Assembly: GCF_000340215.1 (NCBI RefSeq)
Contig: NW_006921537.1
Location: 833,011-897,010, forward strand
Direction: 5' to 3'
DNA from: Pseudocercospora fijiensis CIRAD86
Taxonomy: Eukaryota; Ascomycota; Dothideomycetes; Mycosphaerellales; Mycosphaerellaceae
Length of the DNA: 64,000 nt
Of this stretch, positions 22,528 to 32,616 are shown one piece after another. Position 1 is the stretch's first letter; the number at the start of each line of letters is the position of its first letter. A program made the translations under genes and the position numbers. Below the pieces are notes generated by a model. That model was given only the letters and a program-made list of their open reading frames with translations, had not been told where the DNA came from and searched no databases.

Positions 22528-22572
22528 TACTGGGGCTCGGGCGGGTAGCTGGGGCTCGGGGAAGTGGCGAGG
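22528..22572 (-). repeat. MULE right terminal inverted repeat
   Basis: 45 bp ending GAAGTGGCGAGG. It keeps the two CpA (TpG) sites lost in the left copy and so is closer to the original sequence. Confidence 0.9.
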
Positions 22573-22581
22573 GTCAACTCC
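22573..22581. repeat. Right 9-bp target-site duplication of the MULE
   Basis: GTCAACTCC, identical to 8147-8155. RIP mutation stops here: the sequence to the right is ordinary gene DNA. Confidence 0.9.
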
Positions 22582-22651
22582 GCGTTTAGCGTGGTCAAGC
22601 GCACTTGTCTCACGCGTGAAGCGTCAGCATCCTTGTCCGCGCTGCGGAACC

Positions 22652-24808
22652 ATGACAGCTCGGCATACGCATGCCAGCACTTGCATCCGCCCAGCACTTC
22701 CCAACAAGGACACGCTCGACGTCGCGCGGCTGACAGGCACTCTCGGTCACAATGGCGTCGCCGAGCTGCCGCCGGGCTCTCCAAAGTCCAACAAAAATGC
22801 GTCGCTCAATGCCAGCCTTGCCCGTTACCCACAGAGTGTGCAGGGAACGAGTGACAGCTTCGGGCACTCGGTATCTCTCCCTCAGTCAGACGACTCGGCA
22901 GTTTCGTCTGACATAGACGACGCCATTGAGAACTATGACCAGCTCCAACTCGATCCCGACACCTTGATCCTCAATACCAGACGCAGCCTCGACGAAGCCT
23001 ACCGACCTAGCAATTCCAAGATGGAAGGGAAAGAGCAGAACGGCGAGCAGGAAGAATCTGCGTCAGAAGCAAAGCGCGGCCATAAGAAACGCAATAGCAT
23101 TCAGATCAGACTGGCGCGGACAGATAGGAAAGGAAAGTACATTCTCACCGCCGATGATCCTGAAATCAAAGCAATCTTAAGAAAGGGCATTGAGAGGGAA
23201 GCGGAGGAGGCAGAGGGCAAGATCAAGAAGCCGCCGCGCATCAACTTTCGCGACCTCGTCTTCACACGTCGATTCACCACATTCGATCGGCAGAATCCCG
23301 CGAGTGCCGACAGTCCCTTCTTTGGCTTCTTCACGCTATTCTGGATATGCATGTTCCTCATCTTCTTTCAAGTCGCCCTGCGAAACTGGCGCGACTATGG
23401 CAGCTGGCTGGGCGGCAATCAAATCATGAGGATGATGTTCACAAGAGATGTATTCTTGCTAGGCGTCACAGATGGAGTCATGTGGATCGCGACCTTTGAA
23501 GGATACTTCTTCCAGAAACTCGTCAGCCGTGGATATATCAGCTGGGGCAGAAGTGGCTGGGTCGTTCAAAATATCTGGCAGATGGCATATCTGGGATCGG
23601 TGATTGGATGGGCACATTTTCGGCAATGGCCATGGACGCATACCATCTTTGTCGTCCTCCATGGACTTGTCTTTCTGATGAAGCAACACAGCTATGCTTT
23701 CTACAACGGCTATCTGTCCGGCGTGTACAGGCGGAAACGTCTGCTGGAGCAAAAGCTGAAGGATTTGGAGAATCTAGAGCCGCTACTCTCTCCGCCCACC
23801 AGCCCGACTTCACCCCGCGAGTCCTTTATCGAAGTCTCTTCCAGTGTCGATCTCAGTCCAAAGACCGATGATATGAAGAGGCGACGTCCTTCGACCGGAC
23901 CGCGAACATCCACCAATTTCAAGAAAGAGCACTCTCTCGTTGCAAGCGTTGCCGCGGCGATTGAGTCAGGCCAATCTCTCACTGCCGACCAAATGTCGAC
24001 CATGTCCGACATTGTCAAGCACGAGATCTCTGATCTTGAGAAAGAGCTTCGCGGCAAGAGCGACAGCAATGCCAAGGCTTACCCGAACAATCTCACACTC
24101 GGCAATTACATCGAATATACCTGCTTCCCCACCCTAGTCTACGAGCTCGACTATCCCCGTCAAGAGAGGACTAACTGGTGGTATGTTTTGGAGAAGTCCG
24201 TTGCCACCTTCGGCGTTCTCTGCGTCATGCAAGTCATCTCGCAAGGCTTCATCTACCCCCTCGTCCGGCGCAGTCTCGACATGAAGGAGACGAATATGCC
24301 TCTCGAGGACCGATGGCGAGAATTTCCTTTCATTGTCAGCGACATGCTATTTCCCATGCTCATCGAACAGCTACTTACCTGGTACGTGATCTGGGAATGT
24401 ATCCTCAACGTCCTCGCCGAAGTCACTCGATTCGCCGATCGAGGCTTCTACGGCGACTGGTGGAACAGCGTCACGTGGGACCAGTATGCTCGAGACTGGA
24501 ATCGACCAGTCCACAACTTCTTGCTGCGACACGTTTACCACAGCAGTATCTCCACCTTCCACCTCAGCCGGAAGGCGGCCACATTTGTGACATTTCTCCT
24601 CTCGGCCTTGGTGCACGAAATGTGCATGGCTCTGATCTTTAGCAAAGTCCGAGGCTATCTCTTCTGGATGCAACTCCTGCAAATGCCTTTGGTGGCATTT
24701 AGCAGGAGTAAGTTCATGAAGGGGAGAACGGTGCTTGGGAATGCCATTTTTTGGACCGGACTTTTCATTGGGCCGGCCTTACTCACAAGTCTATATCTAG
24801 TCATCTAG
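22652..24808 (+). CDS. ARE2: Sterol O-acyltransferase (ACAT/ARE family)
   Basis: A 718-residue MBOAT-family enzyme that esterifies ergosterol and precursors with fatty acyl-CoA in the endoplasmic reticulum for storage in lipid droplets. The first in-frame ATG is 22652; the open frame extends a little upstream without another ATG. The N-terminal ~220 residues are polar and disordered, then several membrane segments follow. Near the C-terminus the family signature FYGDWWN is followed by the segment around RPVHNFLLRHVY, and the catalytic histidine lies in SALVHEMCMAL, 63 residues before the end. The frame has no intron. The MULE right end lies 79 bp upstream, so the promoter is displaced by 14.4 kb of mutated DNA; a cryptic or proximal promoter would have to serve. 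ARE1 and ARE2 paralogues cannot be told apart here. Confidence 0.9.
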   Translation: MTARHTHASTCIRPALPNKDTLDVARLTGTLGHNGVAELPPGSPKSNKNASLNASLARYPQSVQGTSDSFGHSVSLPQSDDSAVSSDIDDAIENYDQLQLDPDTLILNTRRSLDEAYRPSNSKMEGKEQNGEQEESASEAKRGHKKRNSIQIRLARTDRKGKYILTADDPEIKAILRKGIEREAEEAEGKIKKPPRINFRDLVFTRRFTTFDRQNPASADSPFFGFFTLFWICMFLIFFQVALRNWRDYGSWLGGNQIMRMMFTRDVFLLGVTDGVMWIATFEGYFFQKLVSRGYISWGRSGWVVQNIWQMAYLGSVIGWAHFRQWPWTHTIFVVLHGLVFLMKQHSYAFYNGYLSGVYRRKRLLEQKLKDLENLEPLLSPPTSPTSPRESFIEVSSSVDLSPKTDDMKRRRPSTGPRTSTNFKKEHSLVASVAAAIESGQSLTADQMSTMSDIVKHEISDLEKELRGKSDSNAKAYPNNLTLGNYIEYTCFPTLVYELDYPRQERTNWWYVLEKSVATFGVLCVMQVISQGFIYPLVRRSLDMKETNMPLEDRWREFPFIVSDMLFPMLIEQLLTWYVIWECILNVLAEVTRFADRGFYGDWWNSVTWDQYARDWNRPVHNFLLRHVYHSSISTFHLSRKAATFVTFLLSALVHEMCMALIFSKVRGYLFWMQLLQMPLVAFSRSKFMKGRTVLGNAIFWTGLFIGPALLTSLYLVI

Positions 24809-25483
24809 AAGGCATGTCTTGTGAGTGGAAATCTGGTGTTCTGAGATTTGTATAGCTAGGGCATAGATTGTACTTTATTATTGATTTATGAATTATGAAA
24901 TTACTTGAACGAAAACGTCAGCTACAGGTACTGGCAACTCTGCAGTCAGTCGAAAACTAGCATTAGCGAGCACTTTGTATGACCGGTTTCTGACCGCTTC
25001 TCGCCAATCACGTTGCATTCGAATTCAAGTCGCTAATAGGTCTTTGATGTTCTTGTTCTTGAACCGCCCGACACTCTTCGCTGATCAGAAACTGGGAGAA
25101 GCACTGGTTATACTTATATAGGAAAAGGCCGTCTTTCCCAAACCAAGACTTGCTTCCAAATTCCATCAGCGTCTTTGACTCGGACGAACTTGATCGAGCA
25201 AAGATATCATCCTTCTCAACCCGCAAGAAATTCGCACGGATCTACCTACCTACGATCACGATCATTCACTCGAGGGAGCAACTTGAGAACCCACTCAGTC
25301 CTCACGCTAAAGAAGCCAGGGTCTGATTGGAGACAGCCTCCAGCATGAATCTTCGAGCACCTCGGTCATGATATGGTACGTTTCACGCTGGCGGAAGAAC
25401 TCTTTGTGAGATGGAGGGTCGATGGAGTCCCAGAAATGTGCCCGATGTGAACCCAGCAATTCTGTCAGAGACGAGGTGGTAAT
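24809..25483. other. Convergent intergenic region
   Basis: 675 bp between the 3' ends of the acyltransferase (+) and the putative zinc-binding gene (-). An AT-rich stretch at 24860-24900 may hold polyadenylation signals. I see no gene; the short frames here lack support. Confidence 0.6.
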
Positions 25484-26462
25484 TCAGTCTCTCCATCTCA
25501 CCGCCCAATTCCCTTTTGCAAAGGACGGCTCGACCACCATACCTGCCATCAGTGCCTCTGCCCTCCTGATCTCCGTGGTCCCCTCGTCAATATCTTCATC
25601 GGCGTGCTTGCCCTTCGATTTGCTCTTTGCTGGTCTCTTTCCATTAGTCGCGCGTTTCGGGACGTCGACTCCAAAAATGATGATTCGCCTCGCTGCCCGC
25701 CTCACCATCTCTCGCTCCTCAGCTCTCTTAGCGCCTTCTCTTCGTTTCTGAAGATCGTCGGGAGTTTCTTCGATCTTCTCATGCCTGCCTCTTTCGCCAC
25801 CTCCCGCAGCAAAGTTGATCTCGGATTCTTCTTGAGGAGGACGTATGCGGACGCCACCATCGACTGAAGCTACAGAAGATATTGAAGGTATTGAGCCGAC
25901 GCTCTCCTCGCCGACTGAAAGATGGTCGTGCTTATCTTCTCGCTGGGTAGAGATGTCGTCCTCGGTTTCAGACTCCATGTCTACGCTTTTCCATTCGCCG
26001 TTTTTGAGAGGAATAGCTCTAGATTTGCGATTCTTCCGTCTACCATACACTTTCTCCGCATCAAATCTGCTCCCAAAAATGACTTCTTCGATCTCATCCA
26101 TGGTCACGATCAGTCGAGGATCCCCTTTGACAACTTTAGTCTTGGCGGCCGTCTGCTCGATTCCAGATCCGGCTTCATCGTTGAGCATAGACGCTATGGT
26201 CGATTCTATTCTTCGATCAAGTGCTCCTGGTTTCCGGGATCGGCATCGATCTGAACAGTATTTGATCTCGTTCGAGGTCTTCTTGGTGGCTTTCTTGGAA
26301 TCTTCGACCATTAGCGATGTTGAGATTGTGGGACATTTTGGACACGATACTCATGACTCTGCCACATGTCCGACAGTAGGGCACATCTTCATTGCTCAGA
26401 TATAATGGTGCTGGTACTTTTGAGTTGGCCGATGGTCGGCTCCACGAATCCATCCACGACAT
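25484..26462 (-). CDS. Fungal putative zinc-binding protein with split Cys motif
   Basis: Two exons on the minus strand: 26462-26351 and 26289-25484, giving 305 residues; the 61-nt intron 26350-26290 has GTATCG, a GCTAAT branch and AAAG. The first exon carries VPYCRTCGRV and the second KYCSDRCRSRKPG, so two CxxC/CxxxC pairs form a likely zinc site across the intron. The rest is highly charged and disordered (acidic, then K/R-rich). The short spacing also allows an acceptor at 26302, which would add four residues. The start MSWMDSW is the first plausible Met; a second Met follows three codons later. I know this arrangement only as a conserved ascomycete protein without assigned function; a nuclear or RNA-related role would be a guess. 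Confidence 0.7.
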
Positions 26463-27117
26463 GACTGAGAAGGATCGCGTTCGTACGAAATTGAGGTCTA
26501 GATAAGCTTGTCGTGTGCTCTGGATTTGAAAGACTTGTCGCAGGGATTTGCGCAGGGTGAGAAGCATGAGTTCGTCTCGATGTCTCTACACAAGGTGAAG
26601 TGCAATCTTCGAAGATGCACAATATTTTGATGAGACTGACGTCATGACTCGTGCTTCAGAAGACCCTCTCTTCGTTTTGTAAAGAAACGATATGTGGTCA
26701 TGTAGCTCATACCACTTCTCAGTGAGCATCGATGCGAGTAGCAATCACATGCTCGCCGCGTTCAGCAAAGAACTTTTCGTATCTCGGAGTGCCTCTCCGG
26801 CGCCATAGAAGGTGAAGAGCCATCCGTAGCCGTTTTCAAAGGGCAGAAAGACCCCAAGTGCCCTTCACGGGATGTTAAGAGTGTCCTTTGTACTGCTCAG
26901 CGTTGTTCGAGGGTCCTGCAATGCAAAAGTAATACCACGTCCAGGTGTTAGATGTCCAAGTGAAAATGCTGTCACCAGCTATCGGCGTTGTATGCTTCGC
27001 GGGAAGGACTGTCTGCTGCACTGAAGCGATCTTCACCTCCACCAGGATAGGCCAAGACCTCCATACTCCATTCAGAGCCCGTACCTGCGGCCTACAGCAG
27101 GAGTCGAGCCGACATTG
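26463..27117. other. Intergenic region
   Basis: 655 bp between the 5' end of the putative zinc-binding gene and the 3' end of the regulator gene. It should contain the promoter of the former. No further gene or repeat seen. Confidence 0.55.
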
Positions 27118-28686
27118 CTATGCAAGACTGAGATTGGAACTCCGTGGCGCAACGTAGTGTTCCCAGTCATTCGTCGGGAAAGTCGGAACGTCTTCCACAG
27201 CTTCGTCGCGAGCTTGCCAGATTTCCGTAATCACTTGTCTTGCCTTGCTGACATTCGTGACGCTAGAAATCGCTAGGCAGTCAAGAGCACGCAGGACAAA
27301 AGCTCTTCCCACGATGATATCCGAACCGTTTTCTGTGGCATAGTCGTCATTCGTAGGATCAAGTTCTGCCGCAGCAACAAACAGCGGCCATAGGAGACCT
27401 GCGCCGAGGCTCTGCTCGACGAACCACTTGACCAAGAGCAAGATCTGAGCAACTAAACGACGAACCAGATTCATATTCGGCAAAGCATCATTAAGCGCGC
27501 AATGAATGACGACTGAGGCGGCCAGATACTTCACGTCAGCAGATTTCTGCAAGTTTGTGTCGTTTGCGTCTGGCACAATTTGCTCGAGACGTTCTAGCTG
27601 CGCCTCCAAGCCTGCAGCTCTGGCTTGAAATTCGAAGGCTGTCAAGTCCCTCTTTTGCCTGCTCAATTCGGTTGCTTGACATATGACCGCCACCAATGCC
27701 GGGCTACATCCAAGCCAAGCATCCACTCGAGCGTCGGATGCGTCCCAATATGTGTTGTCAAAAATTGGTTCCTCGCCGCAGGCAGTTCTGCCAATGACGT
27801 CTTGAAATGCAAAGAAGGAATCCGTGAATCGGAGAAGACCTTGTTCGACTTGATTGGCACTGATGAGCCTTCGCCTGGTCCGAGCTATCTCACGTGCGCC
27901 TTTTAAGTGAATGACCCATTGTTTGTCGCATTTGTTGACAATTTCGTACAAGCAGAGCATCATTGTAACGATGTGAATATCAGGATCCGTGGCAAGCTCA
28001 TACTCGGTCATATTGGCCAAGCGGTGTCGCAGGGAGTGTATTGCTCTTGCTTCCAATTGCGCGGCAGAAGCTGCCCAAGTTTTGTTTATCGACGAGCCGT
28101 GACATGCCGCCAGAGCAAGAATGGCGTCTAGTACTGCAGATGAAGCAGTCGGCAGCGATGGTATTATAAGCGTCACGAAAGGCGACCGAGCATGTCGACT
28201 CAGGGTCGTGAGAGGACAAAGATTCTGCACGTAGTATGATAGAACGGACGCGTCTACAGTGACCGCGGCATTTGGGAACGTCGAGAATGGTCGTTCTAGG
28301 TCCAGATTGAGATGATGCTGTTCTTTCAAGAAGCTCGTCGATCCGATCATCGAGCCGGTGTCGCGGTCCACAGTATGAGAGATGAAGTTGTATGCCTGTA
28401 TAAGCGGATATTGAACCCATGTCTTGTTGCCACGGCTTGAGGCTCTATCTGCAGATGTTCTGTGTTTCCTCCACACGCCCTCCCGGCCGAAGGCCAAGTT
28501 TTGTGACTTGTAATCCGCTTGCCATTTGAGCTGAACTTGACGCATACACTGGAAGCCCTTCCGGCTGCAATTGGCACATGTTGGTCTTGCCTGGTCGCAT
28601 CGGATGCGTCGCCTTCGGCAGGTCATACAGCCATCGCGAGTCCGATGGTGACGCTCAGAAGTGTCGTTTGCCTTTCGGCGAGGCAT
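27118..28686 (-). CDS. Zn2Cys6 (Gal4-type) transcription factor
   Basis: 522 residues from the ATG at 28686. An open frame continues upstream to 28746 but only from a GTG. The binuclear zinc cluster spans residues 20-47 with the exact pattern C-x2-C-x6-C-x6-C-x2-C-x6-C (CMTC...CDQARPTC...CSRKGFQC), preceded and followed by basic residues. The remainder is helical and resembles the fungal-specific regulatory domain (Fungal_trans_2 type). No intron is needed. Gene and flavoenzyme at 32617 are divergent and were neighbours before a hAT transposon entered the region between them; its end lies 88 bp upstream of the ATG. Such divergent regulator-enzyme pairs are often linked in function, but the target is not shown by the sequence. 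Confidence 0.85.
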   Translation of the reverse strand: MPRRKANDTSERHHRTRDGCMTCRRRRIRCDQARPTCANCSRKGFQCMRQVQLKWQADYKSQNLAFGREGVWRKHRTSADRASSRGNKTWVQYPLIQAYNFISHTVDRDTGSMIGSTSFLKEQHHLNLDLERPFSTFPNAAVTVDASVLSYYVQNLCPLTTLSRHARSPFVTLIIPSLPTASSAVLDAILALAACHGSSINKTWAASAAQLEARAIHSLRHRLANMTEYELATDPDIHIVTMMLCLYEIVNKCDKQWVIHLKGAREIARTRRRLISANQVEQGLLRFTDSFFAFQDVIGRTACGEEPIFDNTYWDASDARVDAWLGCSPALVAVICQATELSRQKRDLTAFEFQARAAGLEAQLERLEQIVPDANDTNLQKSADVKYLAASVVIHCALNDALPNMNLVRRLVAQILLLVKWFVEQSLGAGLLWPLFVAAAELDPTNDDYATENGSDIIVGRAFVLRALDCLAISSVTNVSKARQVITEIWQARDEAVEDVPTFPTNDWEHYVAPRSSNLSLA

Positions 28687-28766
28687 TCTCGGCCAGCATT
28701 GAGCATGCCGAAGGGGTGCTCGCAGGCTTTGGCAGCATCTGTGCACGTTGTTGTTATCGTGGTAGT

Positions 28767-28774
28767 GTGTGAAG
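28767..28774. repeat. Left 8-bp target-site duplication of the hAT
   Basis: GTGTGAAG, repeated exactly at 32457-32464. An 8-bp duplication is the hallmark of hAT insertion. Confidence 0.85.
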
Positions 28775-28999
28775 CATAGAAGTTGATTACTGAGTACTCA
28801 GTAGTCAGCGGCCATAATCATAATCATAGTCAATAATAAGTGAATAATCAGTAGTTATAGTCACATAATCATATAATCAGCGGCCGTGGTGAGGCTCAGG
28901 GTTAAGAAGGAGGTAGATTTATAGGCCGCTGTCGCTGTTAGTAGCGCCTAAGACCGAGTATAAGACTAGCAATATTCCTTCTTCTTCTACCTCTTCTAG

Positions 29000-31330
29000 C
29001 ACGGCTAATTCTAATAGCACCTTAGCAACCCCTGTTCTTATCTAGTTCTTCGAGCACTCGTTTATGCGAATATAGTCACTACTTATACGTGCACGGTCCT
29101 ATCTAGCGGTGCGGCGGCTTATACTAAAGGTCCTCTCGGACTCAGCGGATATAGTAAAGGCTAACAATATATTAATAGCTAATTGCTATAACGCTAGATC
29201 GCAGGTCTTCCGCTATTGAACCTACTAGTCGATAGGACTTATTATAACTAGCTTCTCGAGGCCAACTAGTAGTAGTGCTATTAGACTAGTATAGATAAAG
29301 GCTTCGAAGGGGTCCTTATTAGTAGCAACTAGGTTAGTTTGAGACTCAATTTACTAGCGCTCGAGGTCCGATAGTCCTTTAAAGGAGCGCTATAGCGTGA
29401 CTAGTAGTTAACGGCTATTTCCGAAGCGTGTCTTATAGTCCTTCTAAAGCGCTATAGACTGTAATAAGGTAGTGTCTATATCTACCGCGGAGCGGCCTCT
29501 AAGCTAGGCAAGTCGTCGGCTTAGATATAGCAGTACTATAGTAACGTAGAGAGGGCTCTTTTAGTTAAGGACGTAGTACTTGTCGAATAGCGTCCTTGCT
29601 ATATTGATAGACCTAATAAGGACCGTCCGGTAAGTATTCTCGCTAGCTAAGCGTATAAAGTAGCTTCTTAGGTATTCTATAGACTCTTGATATATATCGA
29701 ATATAATAGCGTAGCCTTAAAGCCGAAGAGTAACCTCTTTGAATAGATTAAGAAACCTCCTTATATAAGCAAGAACCTTCTAGTCGTCGTCGGCTAGGCT
29801 AAACTTACGTAGGTGCGGCATTCTATCGAAGAAGGTGTTCAAGATTGGCCTAGTTTGAATAGCCTCTTCTATTATTAGAAGCCAGCTATTCTAGCGCGTT
29901 TTACCGGGGATCTTTAGTACTATATGTGGCAGTTATGGCTAGGCCTTACAGACCTCTTAGAAGATATTGTTATTGTCGTTCTTCCGTAGAAGCTTAGCGA
30001 GTGCGAATAGCCGTTATAATAGTCCTTGTTTAACGAAGCACTCTACGTCTATATCTAGCCACCTCGATATAGAGATATTGTCGCTGTCGTTGCTAAGCAC
30101 TGTTTAATTAAATTCCTTACTCTTAGCGGCCTCTGCGTCCTTAGCAAACATAAAGGCTATAGTTATACGGTTGAGGATGTAACTAATATAGCGGAGCCGA
30201 CGGTTCTTCTAGTACGAGTAGCCTTATAAGTCTATAAAGCGCTCAATAGCTATACTAAGTGTATTGTTGTTAGAGCCGCTGTCAGTCGTTATCTAGCTAA
30301 GTTTGCTAGCTATCTCGAAGGTTAAGAAGCAAGGTAGGACAGTCTTAGTAAGGAAGTCACTAGTATAAGAGCTAGGTGGAAGTTATAGCAAATCTAGTAG
30401 TATTTGGACTAGCCGGCCCTACGTGTTGATATACTAGCAATTGATAGCTTAGAAGAACTTATAGCTATACTAAGACTTCTACGTATTAGTATAGAAGTGA
30501 AGGCAACTAAGCGCTACTAATAGTGCTTATTTGACTACTGCTCGCTAGCTCTCAAAGTTATATAGAACACGAGGAAACAGTGAAGTATAGCTTTTAAGAA
30601 GGACTCCTTCTACGTATAGATTGACTGTTAGTATAAGGTCCTTGAATTCCTTCGTAACTAGCGCAGTATAGGCGATACTATTAGCTGTTATAAAGCGAGC
30701 GAGGGCGTATCTGAATTTGTCCTTATCCGCGGTACCTTTAAGTATGTTTATAGTCTTGTCCGACTTAATAGAGCCTTGCTTCTTCTATAGTACTAAGAGG
30801 TCAATCTTCGTCTGCTTTTAATAAGTGCCTTCGAGCTTCCGCTTCTTAATACCGATAAATATAAAGTGCTTCTTAGCTAGGTACTAAGGCGCGTTACTAG
30901 AATTAGACGCGTACCGATTAGGGTCGTTATCGTCGTAGTGTATATAGTAGAATACCTTATACCTACCTCTATCGACCTTTAAAGGCTCTCTATCTTTTAG
31001 TGCTCTCGTATACGCCTATAACGCCGGATCTAGCTAGTTTCTACCTCTTCTACGTTTCCTTAACTCGGCGACCGTAGGCGTAGGTATCGACTGTACTATA
31101 TTCGGTATATTCGAGGACTGCGAAGTAGATAGCCGTATAGAATTAGAAGCTTAGAGGAACAAGGTATCCTCGTCTGGTGTTAGAGACGGAGGTTTATTAG
31201 CTTCGGAGCTTAGAATGTCGCTTAGATCGCTCGAATCTTTATAGAATAGTATCCGGTCTAGTAGGTCGCTTTCCCGTTTCGATAATTAGGTATTTATATA
31301 ATTTTCCAGCACTTTCTGAGTTAGTTTATG
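29000..31330 (-). pseudogene. hAT transposase (decayed)
   Basis: Read on the minus strand with TAG as Q. The N-terminal part near 31000-30880 (RYKVFYYIHYDDNDPNRYA) is where a BED-type zinc finger would lie, but I cannot make out its residues. The RNase-H-like core contains ITTDSGSNNNTLSIAIERF (~30292-30235), matching the hAT SDxASNN motif. The C-terminal dimerisation region contains ISAESERTFS (~29160-29130), the hAT signature SAxxERxFS. Numerous RIP stops make it non-functional. Confidence 0.82.
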
Positions 31331-31479
31331 CTTCTTACGGAGGTTGTCTCGTATATCGAAGGTATTGTTGTCTTAAATTAAATAATGAATATCAAACTTT
31401 GAGTTTGCTAGCGTACGGCTAAGCCGTACGGACCTTGCCGTCCGAGCTAAGCGACGCTTTCCGATTAGGCTTAGCTAGA

Positions 31480-32160
31480 CCCTAAGGCTGATATAACGCA
31501 ATCTTTATAGGCGCGACAGTAAGCTCGAATACCATTCTACGACTAATTCTATACTTAAACAACAACAATAACCTTACTGCCGCACCTAGCAACCTTAGCA
31601 CCCTCGCTATCGATTAGACGGTATAGTACCTTATCGATACGAGCCTTAAAGTATACCTATCGCAGCGGACACTACGATTTTAGCCCGAGAAAGCACTCCT
31701 CCGAGTATATATACCTCCTTCTAAATTTGAGATAACGACGAGAACCTAGCGGCAATATAGGCTTGCCTTTGCGGTCTATGCCTTCTTATACCTTCTAAAG
31801 GCTATCAGCTATACGCTCTTAATAGCTAGCAGCCCTTTTAATAATCTTATTAGTATAGCGAAGGCTCTTTGTTGTCTTCCTCGTAACCCTCCGATACGGC
31901 AACTATAAGCCCTCCTTTTTAGCCCCTCTAATATACTGCTCGAAGTCCTTCTACGCTACTTTATCGATAAAGGACAGTATGCCGGCCTATTAGAAGTAGA
32001 GCTAAGCAGGGGTAACAAATTAGTCGGTTTAGCTAAGAGTCGGATAGGTAACTAGCGTGTCCTTTAGCAATAACTATAGGTGATAGCTCTATATTGCTAA
32101 GAAGGCCGTAGTCAATAGGTCGGAAGTCTATATTAGCGATAATAACAACTCTTCTTCTTA
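31480..32160 (-). pseudogene. Unidentified decayed frame in the hAT right part
   Basis: A minus-strand frame that is coherent when stops are read as Q, with segments such as SNIELSPIVIAKGHASYLSD, GKPILPLGSRRYLKFRRRYI and SEECFLGLKSQCPLRQVYFK. It lies upstream of the transposase, within the hAT borders. I do not recognise it. It could be a helper ORF or captured host sequence. Confidence 0.35.
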
Positions 32161-32456
32161 AGAAGACACTAGTAACTTAGTAACCTATCAAAATTAGCGA
32201 CTTCCTATGCCTATATTCTATATACCTACCTCTCGATAAAAGTCGCCTATTGTAGTATATTATTGTCTACAGAAACAGGTAGAAACTAGTGCAAATTTGA
32301 TACCTACTGTAGGTGTAACATACACCCTAGTATTGCCTAAGAACAGCCGACTGATTGCTGATTATAATCACTAGTCACTCACTCAGTAATCATAATCGTA
32401 GTCACATATAATTACAGTAACTAGTGATTATCAGTAATCAATAATCAACAACTATG

Positions 32457-32464
32457 GTGTGAAG
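32457..32464. repeat. Right 8-bp target-site duplication of the hAT
   Basis: GTGTGAAG, identical to 28767-28774. Confidence 0.85.
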
Positions 32465-32616
32465 TCGGTGAAGGTCCAGGCGAAAACCATGCCGATGCAT
32501 GTGGGGTACTTTCATATCCCTGCAAGCCAGATCTTCGGACTCGGACACCACTGTTCAAGTGTATGCATTTCAATTCCAAGACACATCGTAGTTCAGTATC
32601 GAGCTGAAATTCTATC

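Larger units (their letters stand above)
1..22572. repeat. RIP-mutated transposon island
   Basis: Seen: the whole stretch is dense in TA, TAG and CTA, poor in CA/TG, yet keeps many CG dinucleotides, unlike everything from base 22573 onward. This is the classical CpA-to-TpA footprint of repeat-induced point mutation. Established: RIP acts on duplicated DNA in the sexual phase of many Pezizomycotina. In decayed reading frames the stops fall mainly where glutamine (CAG/CAA) or tryptophan (TGG) is expected, which fits. The first ~330 bases hold only such mutated sequence with no gene I can recognise. The individual elements are listed separately. Confidence 0.9.
8156..22572. mobile_element. 14.4-kb Mutator-like (MULE) transposon carrying a nested element
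   Basis: Seen: 45-bp terminal inverted repeats at 8156-8200 and 22528-22572 differ at only two bases, both CpA-to-TpA changes in the left copy. They are flanked by a perfect 9-bp direct repeat. Inside, on the minus strand, are the two halves of a MULE transposase gene: the FAR1-type DNA-binding half at 22334-21450 and the catalytic plus SWIM half at 10448-8290. Between them sits an 11.0-kb Helitron-like element; without it the MULE would be about 3.4 kb, a normal size. The whole is RIP-mutated and dead in cis. It ends 79 bp before the ATG of the sterol O-acyltransferase gene. Confidence 0.88.
28775..32456. mobile_element. 3.7-kb hAT transposon, RIP-mutated
   Basis: Begins CATAGAAGTTGATTACTGA and ends with the inverted form of CATAGTTGTTGATTATTGA, with an 8-bp duplication outside. 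Subterminal regions on both sides repeat motifs such as TAATCATAATCRTAGTCA, typical transposase-binding arrays. The transposase gene is on the minus strand. The block carries the same CpA-to-TpA decay as bases 1-22572, and mutation stops at its ends. It entered the intergenic promoter between a Zn2Cys6 regulator and a flavoenzyme gene. Confidence 0.88.

Noticed and set aside
8156..22572. Starship or other giant cargo transposon
   Set aside because: No DUF3435 tyrosine recombinase is seen, and the TIRs, 9-bp TSD and transposase all fit a MULE with a nested element.
22616..22651. Sterol O-acyltransferase start at 22616 (and regulator start at 28746, glycosyltransferase start at 63956)
   Set aside because: These codons are GTG. 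The first ATGs are 22652 and 28686, and the glycosyltransferase frame is simply open to the window edge.
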